This document shows, in pieces, positions 52,459 to 62,025 of a stretch of 64,000 nt of DNA. Origin of the DNA: Pannonibacter sp051860505 (GTDB lineage Bacteria; Pseudomonadota; Alphaproteobacteria; Rhizobiales; Stappiaceae); NCBI RefSeq assembly GCF_051860505.1, contig NZ_JBHYDX010000001.1, forward strand, positions 186,001 to 250,000, read 5' to 3'. Positions within the stretch are counted from its first letter, which is position 1. Each line of letters begins with the position of its first letter. Position numbers and translations under genes: made by a program. The notes beneath the pieces are model-generated. The model did not search any database. It saw nothing but the letters and a program-made list of their open reading frames with translations, and was not told the DNA's origin.

Positions 52459-53838
52459 ATGGCGGAGAAGTGGACCCCGGACAGCTGGAGATCAAAACCG
52501 ATCCAGCAGGTGCCGGATTATCCCGATGCTCAGGCGCTCGCTGATGTCGAGACGCGCCTGTCGACCTATCCGCCGCTTGTTTTTGCAGGCGAGGCGCGCG
52601 CACTGAAGCGCCAGCTTGCGGATGTTGCGGCGGGCCGTGCTTTCCTCCTTCAGGGTGGAGATTGTGCCGAGAGCTTTGCGGAACATCACCCGGATCACAT
52701 TCGTGACTTCTTCCGCGTCTTCCTGCAGATGTCGGTGGTGCTCACCTATGCCGCCGCCCAGCCGGTGGTGAAAGTCGGCCGCATCGCCGGTCAGTTCGCC
52801 AAGCCTCGCTCGTCCAACATCGAGAAGCAGGGCGATGTCGAGCTGCCGAGCTACCGCGGTGACATCATCAACGATATCGCCTTCACGCCGGAAAGCCGCA
52901 TCCCGGATCCGAACCGCCTGTCGATGGCCTACCGTCAGTCGGCTGCGACGCTGAACCTCTTGCGCGCCTTCGCCCAGGGTGGCTTTGCCAACCTCGACCA
53001 GGTGCATCGCTGGATGCTGGGCTTCGTCAAGGACAGCCCGCAGTCGCATCGCTATCAGGAACTGGCGGACCGGATTTCCGAATCCCTGTCCTTCATGCGC
53101 GCCTGCGGCGTCTCGCCGGACAGCGTGCCGCAGTTGCGGTCGACGGATTTCTTCACCAGCCACGAGGCTCTGCTGCTCGGCTACGAGCAGGCCTTCACCC
53201 GCGTCGATTCCACCTCGGGGGACTGGTACGCCACCTCCGGCCACATGCTGTGGATCGGGGATCGCACCCGTCAGCCGGACCACGCCCATGTGGAATTTTT
53301 CCGCGGCATCAAGAACCCGATCGGCCTGAAGTGCGGCCCCTCGCTCACTGCTGACGGTCTTTTGAAGCTGATCGACACGCTGAACCCGGACAATGAAGCC
53401 GGCCGTCTGACGCTGATCTGCCGCTTCGGCGCCGACAAGGTGTTCGAGCATCTGCCGCAGCTCATTCGCGCCGTCGAGCGCGAAGGCCGCACCGTCGTGT
53501 GGTCCTGCGACCCGATGCATGGCAACACCATCACCGCTGGCGGCTACAAGACCCGTCCGTTCGACCGGATCCTCAAGGAAGTGGAAGCCTTCTTCGCCGT
53601 GCATCGCGCGGAAGGCACCCATGCCGGCGGCATCCACGTCGAGATGACCGGCCGCAATGTCACCGAATGCACCGGCGGCGCCCATGCACTGACCGCCGAG
53701 CAGCTCGGCGACCGCTACCACACCCACTGCGACCCGCGCCTCAACGCCGACCAGGCCATCGAACTGGCCTTCCTCGTCGCCGAGAACCTGAAGAAGGAAC
53801 GCGAAGGCCGCAGCGACAAGATGGTCGTCAACGGCTGA
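52459..53838 (+). CDS. 3-deoxy-7-phosphoheptulonate (DAHP) synthase, class II
   Basis: 459 residues of the plant/Mycobacterium-type (class II) DAHP synthase. Landmarks: QGGDCAESF near the N-terminus, WIGDRTR, GLKCGPS, WSCDPMHGNT and GGIHVEMTG, which supply the metal and substrate contacts. It starts aromatic amino acid biosynthesis from PEP and erythrose 4-phosphate. GGAG lies about ten bases before the ATG; the in-frame GTG just before is not preferred. Ended by a strong terminator. Confidence 0.95.
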   Translation: MAEKWTPDSWRSKPIQQVPDYPDAQALADVETRLSTYPPLVFAGEARALKRQLADVAAGRAFLLQGGDCAESFAEHHPDHIRDFFRVFLQMSVVLTYAAAQPVVKVGRIAGQFAKPRSSNIEKQGDVELPSYRGDIINDIAFTPESRIPDPNRLSMAYRQSAATLNLLRAFAQGGFANLDQVHRWMLGFVKDSPQSHRYQELADRISESLSFMRACGVSPDSVPQLRSTDFFTSHEALLLGYEQAFTRVDSTSGDWYATSGHMLWIGDRTRQPDHAHVEFFRGIKNPIGLKCGPSLTADGLLKLIDTLNPDNEAGRLTLICRFGADKVFEHLPQLIRAVEREGRTVVWSCDPMHGNTITAGGYKTRPFDRILKEVEAFFAVHRAEGTHAGGIHVEMTGRNVTECTGGAHALTAEQLGDRYHTHCDPRLNADQAIELAFLVAENLKKEREGRSDKMVVNG

Positions 53839-53865
53839 CGCCGCGCCAACACGTCGAGTTATTGA

Positions 53866-53892
53866 GGGCGAGCCACCAGGCTCGCCCTTTTT
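53866..53892 (+). terminator. Rho-independent terminator after DAHP synthase
   Basis: Nine-base-pair GC stem (53866-53874 with 53879-53887), four-base ACCA loop, then TTTTTG. Lies 27 bases after the stop codon. Confidence 0.93.
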
Positions 53893-54062
53893 GTTTGCGT
53901 TGCGGCAGTGCACTGGAGACGCAACGTCATATTGTGGAAAACACCTAGATGCCCCGTGAAACCGGTCTTTTCTGCGATTGGCATTTCCAACAGGGGGAAA
54001 CGTAATCTTGCCTTAACGGAAGATCGCCTAAGGACAGTGCAACAAGCCCGTGGGAGGGTGAG

Positions 54063-54677
54063 ATGCGAACTCGACTAGACCTCAGCAACCTGTCGTTCCT
54101 GATCGTCGACGACAACATGCACATGCGTCAGATCCTGCGCTCGATTCTCGCCGGCTTCGGGGGACGACGGATCTATGACGCGGCGGACGGGGCGGATGGT
54201 CTGGAAATCGTCATCGACCGGCGTCCGGACCTCGTGCTCTGCGACTGGCTCATGACGCCGGTCTCGGGCGTTGATTTCCTCAATCTGATCCGGGCCGACA
54301 AGGACAAGTCGCTGTCGACCACTCCGGTGGTGATCGTCACGGCGCATGCCCGCAAGCCGGTGATTCTCGAGGCAATCCGGATTGGCATTCACGGCTTTGT
54401 CGCCAAGCCGGTCGCCCCTGCGGTCCTGTACAACCGCATCGAGACCGCGCTTGTGCATCAGGACCAGCATGGCCGGTCGCGGGGCTCCCTGCGTCTTCCC
54501 GGCTCCCGCCCGCTCGACATCCGGGGCCGTGAGGTGATCGACCTGTCGCGTCGCTCCGAGCCGGTAGATCAGCACCCCAGGCAAGCCCAGAAGCTGGCCG
54601 GGAAGCCCTCCTCGAAACAGGCCTCGGCGCAACGCCAGACCGATGCCGACCAGCAGCCCGGGCTTGCCTTTCTCTGA
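54063..54677 (+). CDS. Response regulator (CheY-like receiver with disordered tail)
   Basis: 204 residues. The first 125 are a receiver domain: acidic pair DD (16-17), phosphoacceptor D61 in LVLCDWLMTP, and the conserved lysine in FVAKPV. No DNA-binding output domain follows; residues about 135-204 are low-complexity and glutamine/proline-rich. It probably signals through protein contacts, as CheY-type and stand-alone regulators do. GGGAGGG precedes the ATG. No histidine kinase is encoded next to it. Confidence 0.9.
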   Translation: MRTRLDLSNLSFLIVDDNMHMRQILRSILAGFGGRRIYDAADGADGLEIVIDRRPDLVLCDWLMTPVSGVDFLNLIRADKDKSLSTTPVVIVTAHARKPVILEAIRIGIHGFVAKPVAPAVLYNRIETALVHQDQHGRSRGSLRLPGSRPLDIRGREVIDLSRRSEPVDQHPRQAQKLAGKPSSKQASAQRQTDADQQPGLAFL

Positions 54678-54728
54678 CGCTGACAGCGCCGATTGCCAGC
54701 CTCCGCGCGGTGCGCTACTGCTTTGCCC

Positions 54729-56411
54729 ATGACCGACGCCTCCCTTGCCTCCGCCTCCCGTCTCCGCCTTGCCACAGCCCAGCTCAACCCCGTCGTGGGC
54801 GACGTGAAGGGCAATGCAGCCCTTGTGCGGTCCGCGCGGGCCGATGCTGCCGCTGCCGGGGCGGATCTTGTTCTCTTCACGGAGCTTTTTCTCGCCGGCT
54901 ATCCGACCGAGGATCTGGTGCTAAAGCCGGCCTTCGTCCGCGCCTGCCGCGAGGCGGCCGAGGATCTGGCCAAGGACACCGCCGACGGCGGCCCGGCCGT
55001 TCTCGTCGGCCTGCCCTGGTCTGATGGCGCGGGCGTGCACAATTCCGTCGCCCTGCTGGATGGCGGGCGTATCGCTGCTGTCCGGCACAAGGTCGACCTG
55101 CCCAATTACGGTGTCTTTGACGAAAAGCGGGTCTTCACCCCGGGGCCACTGCCTGGCCCGGTCGATTTCCGTGGCCTGCGCCTCGGCCTGCCGATCTGCG
55201 AGGACGCCTGGACGGACGAGGTCATCGAGTGCCTGACCGAGACCGGCGCCGAGATCCTGCTTGTCCCCAATGCCTCGCCCTACTGGGCGGGCAAGGCTGA
55301 GGAGCGGCTGCAGGTCATGGTCGCCCGCGTCGTCGAAAGCGGCCTGCCGCTGGTCTATTGCAACCAGTTTGGCGGACAGGACGAGTTGGTCTTTGACGGG
55401 GCCTCCTTTGCCCTCAACGCCGACCGCAGCCTCGCCTTCCAACTGCCGCAGTTTGCAAGCCTCGTCTCTGTCACCGACTGGGAGCGGGACGGGGAGGGGA
55501 CGCTTCGCTGCGCCTCCGGTCCTGTGCATCCGCTGCCAGCGCGCGAGGAGGCCAACTGGCTCGCTTGTGTCCTGGGCCTGCGCGACTATGTCGACAAGAA
55601 CCGCTTCCCCGGTGTGGTGCTCGGCCTGTCCGGCGGCATCGATTCGGCCGTCTGCGCTGCCATGGCGGTCGATGCGCTGGGCGCTGACCGTGTGCATGGC
55701 ATCATGATGCCCTACCGCTACACCTCGACCGACAGCCTGCGCGATGCCAAGGCCAGCGCCGATGCGCTCGGTCTGCGTTACGACATCTTGCCGATCGAGG
55801 CCCCGATGACCGGCTTCACCGAGGTTCTCACCCCGCTCTTTGCCGGTAGGGCCCCGGACATCACGGAAGAAAACCTGCAGTCGCGCAGCCGCGGCGTCAT
55901 TCTCATGGCCGTGTCCAACAAGTTCGGCGCCATGGTGCTGACCACCGGCAACAAGTCGGAAATGTCGGTCGGCTACGCCACGCTCTACGGTGACATGAAC
56001 GGCGGCTACAACCCGATCAAGGATCTCTACAAGACCGAGGTCTACCGTCTGGCTGCCTGGCGCAACCTGAACCGACCGGACAGCCTGAAGGGCCCGACCG
56101 GAGAGGTCGTGCCAGCGGGTGTCATCACCAAGGCCCCGTCGGCGGAGCTGCGCGAGAACCAGACTGATCAGGACAGCCTGCCGCCCTATGACGTGCTTGA
56201 TGCCATCCTCGAAGGTCTGGTCGAGAACGAGCAGTCGGTGGCCGAGATCGAGGCCAGGGGCTATGACCGCGCCACCATCCAGCGCGTCGAGCACCTGCTC
56301 TACATCGCCGAATACAAGCGCCGCCAGGCCCCTCCCGGCGTCAAGATCACCCGCCGCAACTTCGGCCGCGACCGCCGCTACCCGATCACCAACCGCTTCC
56401 GCGACCGGTAA
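54729..56411 (+). CDS. nadE: Glutamine-dependent NAD+ synthetase
   Basis: 560 residues with two domains. The N-terminal nitrilase-type glutaminase has the Glu-Lys-Cys triad in FTELFLAGYP, KVDLPNYGVF and PICEDAW; the C-terminal synthetase has the ATP loop GLSGGIDSA. It makes NAD+ from deamido-NAD using glutamine ammonia. The ATG giving MTDASLA was chosen by alignment with the family; the frame begins 36 bases earlier and no strong ribosome site marks either start. Confidence 0.94.
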   Translation: MTDASLASASRLRLATAQLNPVVGDVKGNAALVRSARADAAAAGADLVLFTELFLAGYPTEDLVLKPAFVRACREAAEDLAKDTADGGPAVLVGLPWSDGAGVHNSVALLDGGRIAAVRHKVDLPNYGVFDEKRVFTPGPLPGPVDFRGLRLGLPICEDAWTDEVIECLTETGAEILLVPNASPYWAGKAEERLQVMVARVVESGLPLVYCNQFGGQDELVFDGASFALNADRSLAFQLPQFASLVSVTDWERDGEGTLRCASGPVHPLPAREEANWLACVLGLRDYVDKNRFPGVVLGLSGGIDSAVCAAMAVDALGADRVHGIMMPYRYTSTDSLRDAKASADALGLRYDILPIEAPMTGFTEVLTPLFAGRAPDITEENLQSRSRGVILMAVSNKFGAMVLTTGNKSEMSVGYATLYGDMNGGYNPIKDLYKTEVYRLAAWRNLNRPDSLKGPTGEVVPAGVITKAPSAELRENQTDQDSLPPYDVLDAILEGLVENEQSVAEIEARGYDRATIQRVEHLLYIAEYKRRQAPPGVKITRRNFGRDRRYPITNRFRDR

Positions 56412-56479
56412 GCGGGGCGGTTGCCCTTGACGCGTCATAGAGAGAATGCGCAGGCTGGACCTCCCTCCCGGAGTGAGTG

Positions 56480-57685
56480 ATGTCCTTCCTCTCCTTTCTG
56501 GGCAGCAATGCCCGCTGGCTCGGTGCGGCCTTCCTGCTCACTGCCTTTTCCGGCTTTGGCCAGACGTTCTTCATCTCCTTGTCGGCCGGTGATCTGCGCG
56601 CGGCTTTCGGGCTGAGCCATGGCGAACTCGGCTCGCTTTACATGCTCGCCACCCTCGGCTCGGCCCTGACCCTGCCAACCCTTGGCCGCACCCTCGACCG
56701 CTTCTCGGTCTTGCAGGTTGCAGCCGCCGTCATTCTGACCCTTGCCGGCTTCTGCCTCGCCATGGCGCTGGTGCCAAATGCGATTGTGCTTGTGATCGTG
56801 ATCTACGGTCTGCGTCTGTTTGGGCAGGGCATGATGTTAAACACCGCCATGACCGCCACCGGCCGCTGGTTCGAGGCGCAGCGGGGCCGTGCCGTGTCGG
56901 TTGTCGGCCTCGGCTATCCGGTATCCGAGGCGCTGCTGCCGATCACCTTCGTGACGATATCGGCCCTTGTAGGCTGGCGTCAGACCTGGGGCCTGGCGGC
57001 ACTGGTCCTGGTGTTCGCCGTCCTGCCGCTTGTGCTGCAGCTCCTGAGCAAGGAACGGGTCCCGAAGGGGCAGGATCTCGGGCGCAGCAGCACTGCCCGG
57101 CGCAATTGGAACCGGGCCGAAGTCCTGAAAGACCCGCTGTTCTACGTCGTCACCGCCGGTGTCCTCGCCCCGCCATTCATCGCCACCGCCATCCTGTTCC
57201 ACCAGGTCTATCTCACCGAGTTGCGCGGCTGGCCGAAGGAACTGTTCGCGTTGGCCTTCATGGTGATGTCGGCCACCGCGGTGATCTCGTCGCTGGTCCT
57301 TGGCGGTCTGATCGACCGATTTACTGCCCGCGCCCTGTTGCCCTTTATGCTTGTGCCGCTCACCGCCGGCTGCGTGGTGCTGGCACTCGTCCACCAGCCT
57401 GCCGGCGTTTATCTGTTCATGGCTTTGCTCGGCCTGTCCAACGGGTTTGTTGCCACGTTCATCGGTGCCCTCTGGCCGGAGCTCTATGGCACGGCGCATC
57501 TGGGCGCGATCCGCTCGGTGGTGTTTGCCGTGATGGTCTTCGCCTCGGCTCTGGGCCCCGGGCTGACCGGCTGGCTCATTGACCTTGGCGTGCCTTTCGA
57601 CCTGCAGATCCTCGGCATGGGCCTTTATTGCCTTGCCATGATCGGAGCGCTGACCGCAGCTGCCCGTACCCTGAAGCGGCGCTGA
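56480..57685 (+). CDS. Major facilitator superfamily transporter
   Basis: 401 residues, with about 12 hydrophobic spans and the MFS loop patterns LGRTLDRFS after span 2 and GGLIDRFTAR between later spans. The ATG has GGAG upstream and overlaps a GTG that would add one residue. Substrate is unknown; the lactate/oxalate-formate-antiporter-like subgroup is a possibility. It converges with the next gene with a gap of five bases. Confidence 0.88.
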   Translation: MSFLSFLGSNARWLGAAFLLTAFSGFGQTFFISLSAGDLRAAFGLSHGELGSLYMLATLGSALTLPTLGRTLDRFSVLQVAAAVILTLAGFCLAMALVPNAIVLVIVIYGLRLFGQGMMLNTAMTATGRWFEAQRGRAVSVVGLGYPVSEALLPITFVTISALVGWRQTWGLAALVLVFAVLPLVLQLLSKERVPKGQDLGRSSTARRNWNRAEVLKDPLFYVVTAGVLAPPFIATAILFHQVYLTELRGWPKELFALAFMVMSATAVISSLVLGGLIDRFTARALLPFMLVPLTAGCVVLALVHQPAGVYLFMALLGLSNGFVATFIGALWPELYGTAHLGAIRSVVFAVMVFASALGPGLTGWLIDLGVPFDLQILGMGLYCLAMIGALTAAARTLKRR

Positions 57686-57690
57686 GGCCG

Positions 57691-58299
57691 TCAGCCCTGC
57701 GTCAGATACTGGACGAGGATTGCCGTGTAGTCGCCAAAGGTGATTTCAGCCGGATCCAGTTGATGACCGCGCAGCAGCACCGGAAGCGTTGCCTGGAAAA
57801 CGGCAAACTCCTGCGCCATCACCCGGCCGCCGGGCACCTTGGGGTCCCGGCTCTGCTGCCGCAACCAGGCGGCCAGGTGTTCGATCAAAACAGCCGCATC
57901 ACCGCCATGGGCATGGATGTCCTGCCCGGCAATGTCCGAAATGTAGCGCTGGTAGCGGTACTGTTCGCGATCAAAAATGATGCAGCTCTTGCGGCCCTGC
58001 CCATCAGCGCCGAACTTCTTGGCGCCTAGATACAGCCCGAGTTCGAGGGGCATGTTGAAGCGCGGCAGCGGCGGGACCCCGTCACATTCCGTTCGGGAGA
58101 TATCATGCACACCAAACCGGCACTGGCCGATGATGTCGCAGATCTTGTTGAACCGGTTCTCCGCTCCGTCGTCAGTTTCCAGCGCACAGCGTGGAACAAA
58201 ACCTGAGCGTACGATTGTAAAGACAATCGCGTGATACAGCGGACGATAGGTATCATCAAAGGGACAGTTGACGAAGACATCGCGACTGTCAGGCAACAT
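57691..58299 (-). CDS. Unknown protein, possible TIR/deoxyribosyltransferase-like fold
   Basis: 202 residues. The pattern of strand-then-helix units (VFVNCPFDD, VRSGFVPRCALETDD, FGVHDISRTE) and the NMPLELGLYLGAKKFG helix with a conserved-looking glutamate recall the TIR / nucleoside deoxyribosyltransferase / SLOG-type Rossmannoid families, where such a Glu acts in N-glycosidic chemistry. I recall similar proteins only as hypothetical. The second part (about 105-202) is helical. It lies next to a small same-strand gene, an arrangement seen in small defence modules; function is inference. Confidence 0.75.
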   Translation of the reverse strand: MLPDSRDVFVNCPFDDTYRPLYHAIVFTIVRSGFVPRCALETDDGAENRFNKICDIIGQCRFGVHDISRTECDGVPPLPRFNMPLELGLYLGAKKFGADGQGRKSCIIFDREQYRYQRYISDIAGQDIHAHGGDAAVLIEHLAAWLRQQSRDPKVPGGRVMAQEFAVFQATLPVLLRGHQLDPAEITFGDYTAILVQYLTQG

Positions 58300-58352
58300 C
58301 CGCGCGACCCGATGAACAAAAGATCGTGTCCGCCAATCCGGTCAGAACAGAG

Positions 58353-58562
58353 TCATTCGGCAAGGACAGGCCCCACTAAACCGTTGCGCGGCAGCTTGCG
58401 CAAGGCAGTCCGGATCTCCCGAAGCGTGAAGTGACTTGGCTTCGCCTTCGGTTGCAGGATGTCGACGCCATCAGCCGTGGTTCCGGCCACCTTGTAGCCG
58501 GCCTTCGTGCGCTGTGGTGTCTGTACCGCAGACTTCGGTTGAAGCGTTGTTGCCTTCGACAT
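58353..58562 (-). CDS. Small unknown protein upstream of the TIR-like gene
   Basis: 69 residues, with a disordered lysine/threonine-rich start and a helical FTLREIRTALRKLP segment. It is 53 bases upstream of the 202-residue gene on the same strand and shares its isolation between housekeeping genes, so it may be a partner. No Shine-Dalgarno sequence is evident and no family is recognised. Confidence 0.5.
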   Translation of the reverse strand: MSKATTLQPKSAVQTPQRTKAGYKVAGTTADGVDILQPKAKPSHFTLREIRTALRKLPRNGLVGPVLAE

Positions 58563-58677
58563 GTACTGAATATGGCCATTTACCGCGCAAAACTCAAGGT
58601 TGGTTCAAAAGGAAAGGAGGCGATCGCCTGCAGACTGCATCTTATCCCTTGTCCCGATCCCGTAGCCGGGATACCTC

Positions 58678-60045
58678 ATGGCCATGACCGTCACAGTCCG
58701 CTTTGCGCCCTCGCCGACGGGCCTCATTCACATCGGCAACACCCGCACCGCTCTTCTCAACTGGCTCTTTGCGCGCCGGAATGGGGGGCGGTTCATCCTG
58801 CGCTTCGATGACACCGATGTGGAGCGCTCGCGCGAGGAATATGCGCAGGCGATTGCCGCTGATCTCGACTGGCTCGGCATTCATCCGGATGCCGTCTACC
58901 GCCAGTCCGATCGCGGCGCGCTTTATGCAGCTGCAGCCGAAAAGCTGAAGGCGGCAGGCTTGCTTTATCCCTGCTACGAGACCGCCGACGAACTGGAGCG
59001 CCGCCGCACCCGGGCCCGTGCGCTCGGCCGCCCGCCGGTCTATGACCGCGCGGCGCTGAAGCTCACCCCGGAGGACCGCGCCCGGCTGGAAGCCGAGGGC
59101 CGCAAGCCGCACTGGCGGTTCCTCCTGCCCAACCATGACGGCGATCCGCTGGCGCCCCGGCGCACCGACGTCACCTGGGATGACCTCTGCCGGGGCCCGC
59201 AGGCAATCGACCTTGCGTCCCTGTCCGATCCGGTGCTGGTGCGCGAGGACGGCACCTGCCTCTACACCTTTACCTCCGTGGTCGACGATGCGGATCTGGC
59301 CATCACCCATGTCATTCGTGGCGAAGACCATGTCGCCAACTCCGCTGTGCAGATCGCCCTGTTCCGGGCGCTCGGCGCCGAGCCGCCGGTGCTGGCCCAT
59401 CACAATCTCCTGACCACAGCCGATGGCGAGGGCCTGTCGAAGCGCAAGGGGGCCTTATCGGTGTCCTCCCTGCGCGAGGCCGGACTCGAACCAATGGCGC
59501 TGGCCTCGCTCGCCGTTCTCACGGGTACATCACAGGCGGTCGAGGCGGTTGCCTCCCTTGATGTGCTAGCGGACAAGCTGGATCTGGCCGGCATTTCCAA
59601 ATCCTCGGCCAAGTTCGATCCGGCCGAACTCGAAACGCTCAACGCCCACCTCGTCCACGCCCTGTCCTACGCGGCCGTTGCCGAGCGGCTGGCAGCCCTT
59701 GGCATCGATGGCGGCGAGCCGTTCTGGCTGGCTGTGCGCGACAACTGCGTCAAGGTCGCCGACGCGGCCGCATGGTGGGCTGTCGTTGCAGGTGCGATCA
59801 CCCCATTGATCGCGGAGGAAGACCGGGACTACATCACCAGCGCCCGTGCCCTGCTGCCGGAAGGCGAGGTGACGCCGATGACCTGGAAGGCCTGGACCGA
59901 GGCGCTAAAGGGGGCGACGGGCCGCAAGGGCAAGGGCCTGTTCATGCCGCTGCGCCAGGCGCTGACGGGCCATGACCATGGCCCGGACATGAACGCGCTG
60001 CTGCCGCTTATCGGTCGGGATAGAATTTTGGCCCGACTTGCCTGA
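58678..60045 (+). CDS. gltX: Glutamyl-tRNA synthetase
   Basis: 455 residues of the class I GluRS. The signature HIGN (residues 18-21) replaces HIGH, and LSKRKG near 253-258 is the KMSKS-loop equivalent; the zinc-less middle and all-helical anticodon-binding C-terminus fit the bacterial family. Alphaproteobacteria often have two GluRS, one of which charges tRNA-Gln for the amidotransferase; which this one is cannot be settled here. The 3' end overlaps the convergent DUF2865 gene by 38 bases. Confidence 0.94.
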   Translation: MAMTVTVRFAPSPTGLIHIGNTRTALLNWLFARRNGGRFILRFDDTDVERSREEYAQAIAADLDWLGIHPDAVYRQSDRGALYAAAAEKLKAAGLLYPCYETADELERRRTRARALGRPPVYDRAALKLTPEDRARLEAEGRKPHWRFLLPNHDGDPLAPRRTDVTWDDLCRGPQAIDLASLSDPVLVREDGTCLYTFTSVVDDADLAITHVIRGEDHVANSAVQIALFRALGAEPPVLAHHNLLTTADGEGLSKRKGALSVSSLREAGLEPMALASLAVLTGTSQAVEAVASLDVLADKLDLAGISKSSAKFDPAELETLNAHLVHALSYAAVAERLAALGIDGGEPFWLAVRDNCVKVADAAAWWAVVAGAITPLIAEEDRDYITSARALLPEGEVTPMTWKAWTEALKGATGRKGKGLFMPLRQALTGHDHGPDMNALLPLIGRDRILARLA

Positions 60046-61378
60046 CAGGACCGCGCGGGGCGGTCGGCGCGGGCGTTGCCGTTTCCGGCGAGGACGCTCC
60101 GGCCTCCTCGGCAGATGCCGTTTCTGAACGCGCTGCGCCGCGCACCTCGAGTTCCGGTGCCGGCAGCGTTCCCAGTGTGGTTCCGGTGGCGGTGCCCGCC
60201 GGTGCCTCGAGGCTGACAAGGGCCGTTGCGTCAAAGCCTTCCGACAGGTTCTGCCGGGTATCCGGGTCCGCGTCTTCGGGAATGACATCCAGCGGTATCG
60301 GACTGATGGCAGCACGCAGGCTTCCGGTGCGCGGATCCTCCTCACCGCCCAGTCCATAGGCCCCGCGCGCGGGCAGAACAGTGCCGGCCAGGGGCGCCAA
60401 TGTCATGTTCGCCGGCCCGGGAGCCTTTAGCCCGGCCGTGCCGCTCCCGGCCGGTTTCGCCTGGCAACTGCAGCCCTCGACATACTCCTTGCGATGCCGG
60501 AAGGCGTTGGGCAGGTCCTTGTAGGCGATGCCGGCCAGCGACATCATGTTCTCCGGTTCACCGCCCGGATTGGGATAGATGAACAGGTCCGTCTCGGCGG
60601 CCGGACACATCGAGGCGCAGATCTGTGCGTCCTGGGGAAACTTGTCGCTGCTGGTCGAGAAGCTGATCGGGAAAAAATATCCGTCGCAAGTTCGAACACA
60701 CAGGGTGCGGAACGTGCCGCCTGTCGGCACCCGGAGCCGTGAGACACTGGTGTCGATTCCGGTCACCTGCGCCCGCGAGCGTCGCTCGCCGATGGTTTCG
60801 CTCGCGCGAGAGGTTGCGGCAAGCTGCTGTGCCGGCTGCGGCGTGGTAATCCGGACGGGGCGATCATCGGGCTCGCTGCTGCTGAAGATCCGGTTGAGCA
60901 GGCCGCTCGGCTTCTGGGCTTCCAGGGCATCGCCGGCGCGCGCCTTTTCCACCCGTGCCGGGGTCTCGCTGCAGCGGTTTCGCACCAGTGCGGTCTGCAG
61001 CCGGGCAATGTCCTTTGCCCCGCGTGCAGCGGTTGGATTGCTCTTTGCCCGCTGGCGCTCGATCTTGGCCAGGTTGCCTTTCATTCGGCCGATCTTGTCG
61101 ATCAGGCCGGCGCATTTCGGGGTGCCGGGCTGGGCCTGGCAGCGAAAATACGCCGCGTCGCGTTCGGCTGCAGTGATTGCGGCCGCCTGCTGCCGGGCAG
61201 CCTCATCCCATTTGGATCCGGCGGAAGACTGGGACGCGCCCTGTGCGCGGGCGAGCTGACGCTCCAGCCCGTCGCAGGCAGCTGTGCGCGCCTCGGCAGC
61301 ACCGGCTGCAAGGCAGACGGTCCCCCAGAGCACAAGCAGACGCAGCCCGCTCAGGGCCGCGTTTCCGACTGCCGTCAT
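60008..61378 (-). CDS. DUF2865 secreted protein
   Basis: 456 residues with a signal peptide (hydrophobic LLVLWGTVCLAAGAAEA). Residues about 205-310 contain the cysteine-bearing DUF2865 pattern (LCVRTCDGYFFPIS, QICASMCP, EGCSCQA), a domain found chiefly in Rhizobiales. The rest is low-complexity: helical, arginine-rich before it and proline/alanine-rich after. The periplasmic or envelope location is inferred. The last 38 bases overlap gltX tail to tail. Confidence 0.87.
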   Translation of the reverse strand: MTAVGNAALSGLRLLVLWGTVCLAAGAAEARTAACDGLERQLARAQGASQSSAGSKWDEAARQQAAAITAAERDAAYFRCQAQPGTPKCAGLIDKIGRMKGNLAKIERQRAKSNPTAARGAKDIARLQTALVRNRCSETPARVEKARAGDALEAQKPSGLLNRIFSSSEPDDRPVRITTPQPAQQLAATSRASETIGERRSRAQVTGIDTSVSRLRVPTGGTFRTLCVRTCDGYFFPISFSTSSDKFPQDAQICASMCPAAETDLFIYPNPGGEPENMMSLAGIAYKDLPNAFRHRKEYVEGCSCQAKPAGSGTAGLKAPGPANMTLAPLAGTVLPARGAYGLGGEEDPRTGSLRAAISPIPLDVIPEDADPDTRQNLSEGFDATALVSLEAPAGTATGTTLGTLPAPELEVRGAARSETASAEEAGASSPETATPAPTAPRGPVRQVGPKFYPDR

Positions 61379-61485
61379 GGCTTGATCCCTTTGTCCGCAC
61401 GAAAGCCGTCGGGGCGGTCGTGCGCCATCCCGGATCCACTATTCAACCGCTGGCCCGCAATTGCAATCGCAGGGCGGGAACGCGG

Positions 61486-62025
61486 TTAATCGGGCGTCGA
61501 CGACGCGTCGGTCCTGGCCGTATCCGGATTGCCCAGTTGCCGTGCTGCCTCCTGCAGCCGCGACAACAGTTCATCGAGATCAGCCACCGCTGCGGCGGGC
61601 AGCGTCGCCAGCAGGGCATCGGAGAAGGCCCGCGCCTGTGGCACGAGTTCCCGGTACATCGCCTCGCCCTTTGGGGTCAGTTCCAGAAAGCTCTCCCGCA
61701 TGTCATCGGGGTTGGGCGTGCGGGCGACATAGCCAAGTGCCTCAAGCGCGGCCACCGCCCGGCTGACCTTGGTCTTGTGCATGTGGCTGTGCGCGCCGAC
61801 ATCCCGCGCCGTGACCTTGCCATACTGGCCGATGGTTGCGACCACCCGCCATTCCGGGATGGCAATGCCGAACCGGTCCGAATAGATCCGCGACAGGGCG
61901 CGGCTCACCACTTCGGACAGGATGCTCAGCCGATAGGGCAGGAAGCTTTCCAGCCGCAGCGGCTCGCGGTCCGCCGCCAGGGCAGCGCTTTCGTCGGCAG
62001 GGTATGGCAACTTCGGCGGGGACAT
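61486..62025 (-). CDS. MarR-family transcriptional regulator
   Basis: 179 residues with a winged helix-turn-helix core (WRVVATIGQYGKVTARDV, HMHKTKVSRAVAALEALGYV and the wing RTPNPDD). Typical MarR length plus a short tail. CGGAG precedes the ATG. It is divergent from the MBL-fold gene and is likely to regulate it and itself from the shared gap. Inducer unknown. Confidence 0.92.
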   Translation of the reverse strand: MSPPKLPYPADESAALAADREPLRLESFLPYRLSILSEVVSRALSRIYSDRFGIAIPEWRVVATIGQYGKVTARDVGAHSHMHKTKVSRAVAALEALGYVARTPNPDDMRESFLELTPKGEAMYRELVPQARAFSDALLATLPAAAVADLDELLSRLQEAARQLGNPDTARTDASSTPD

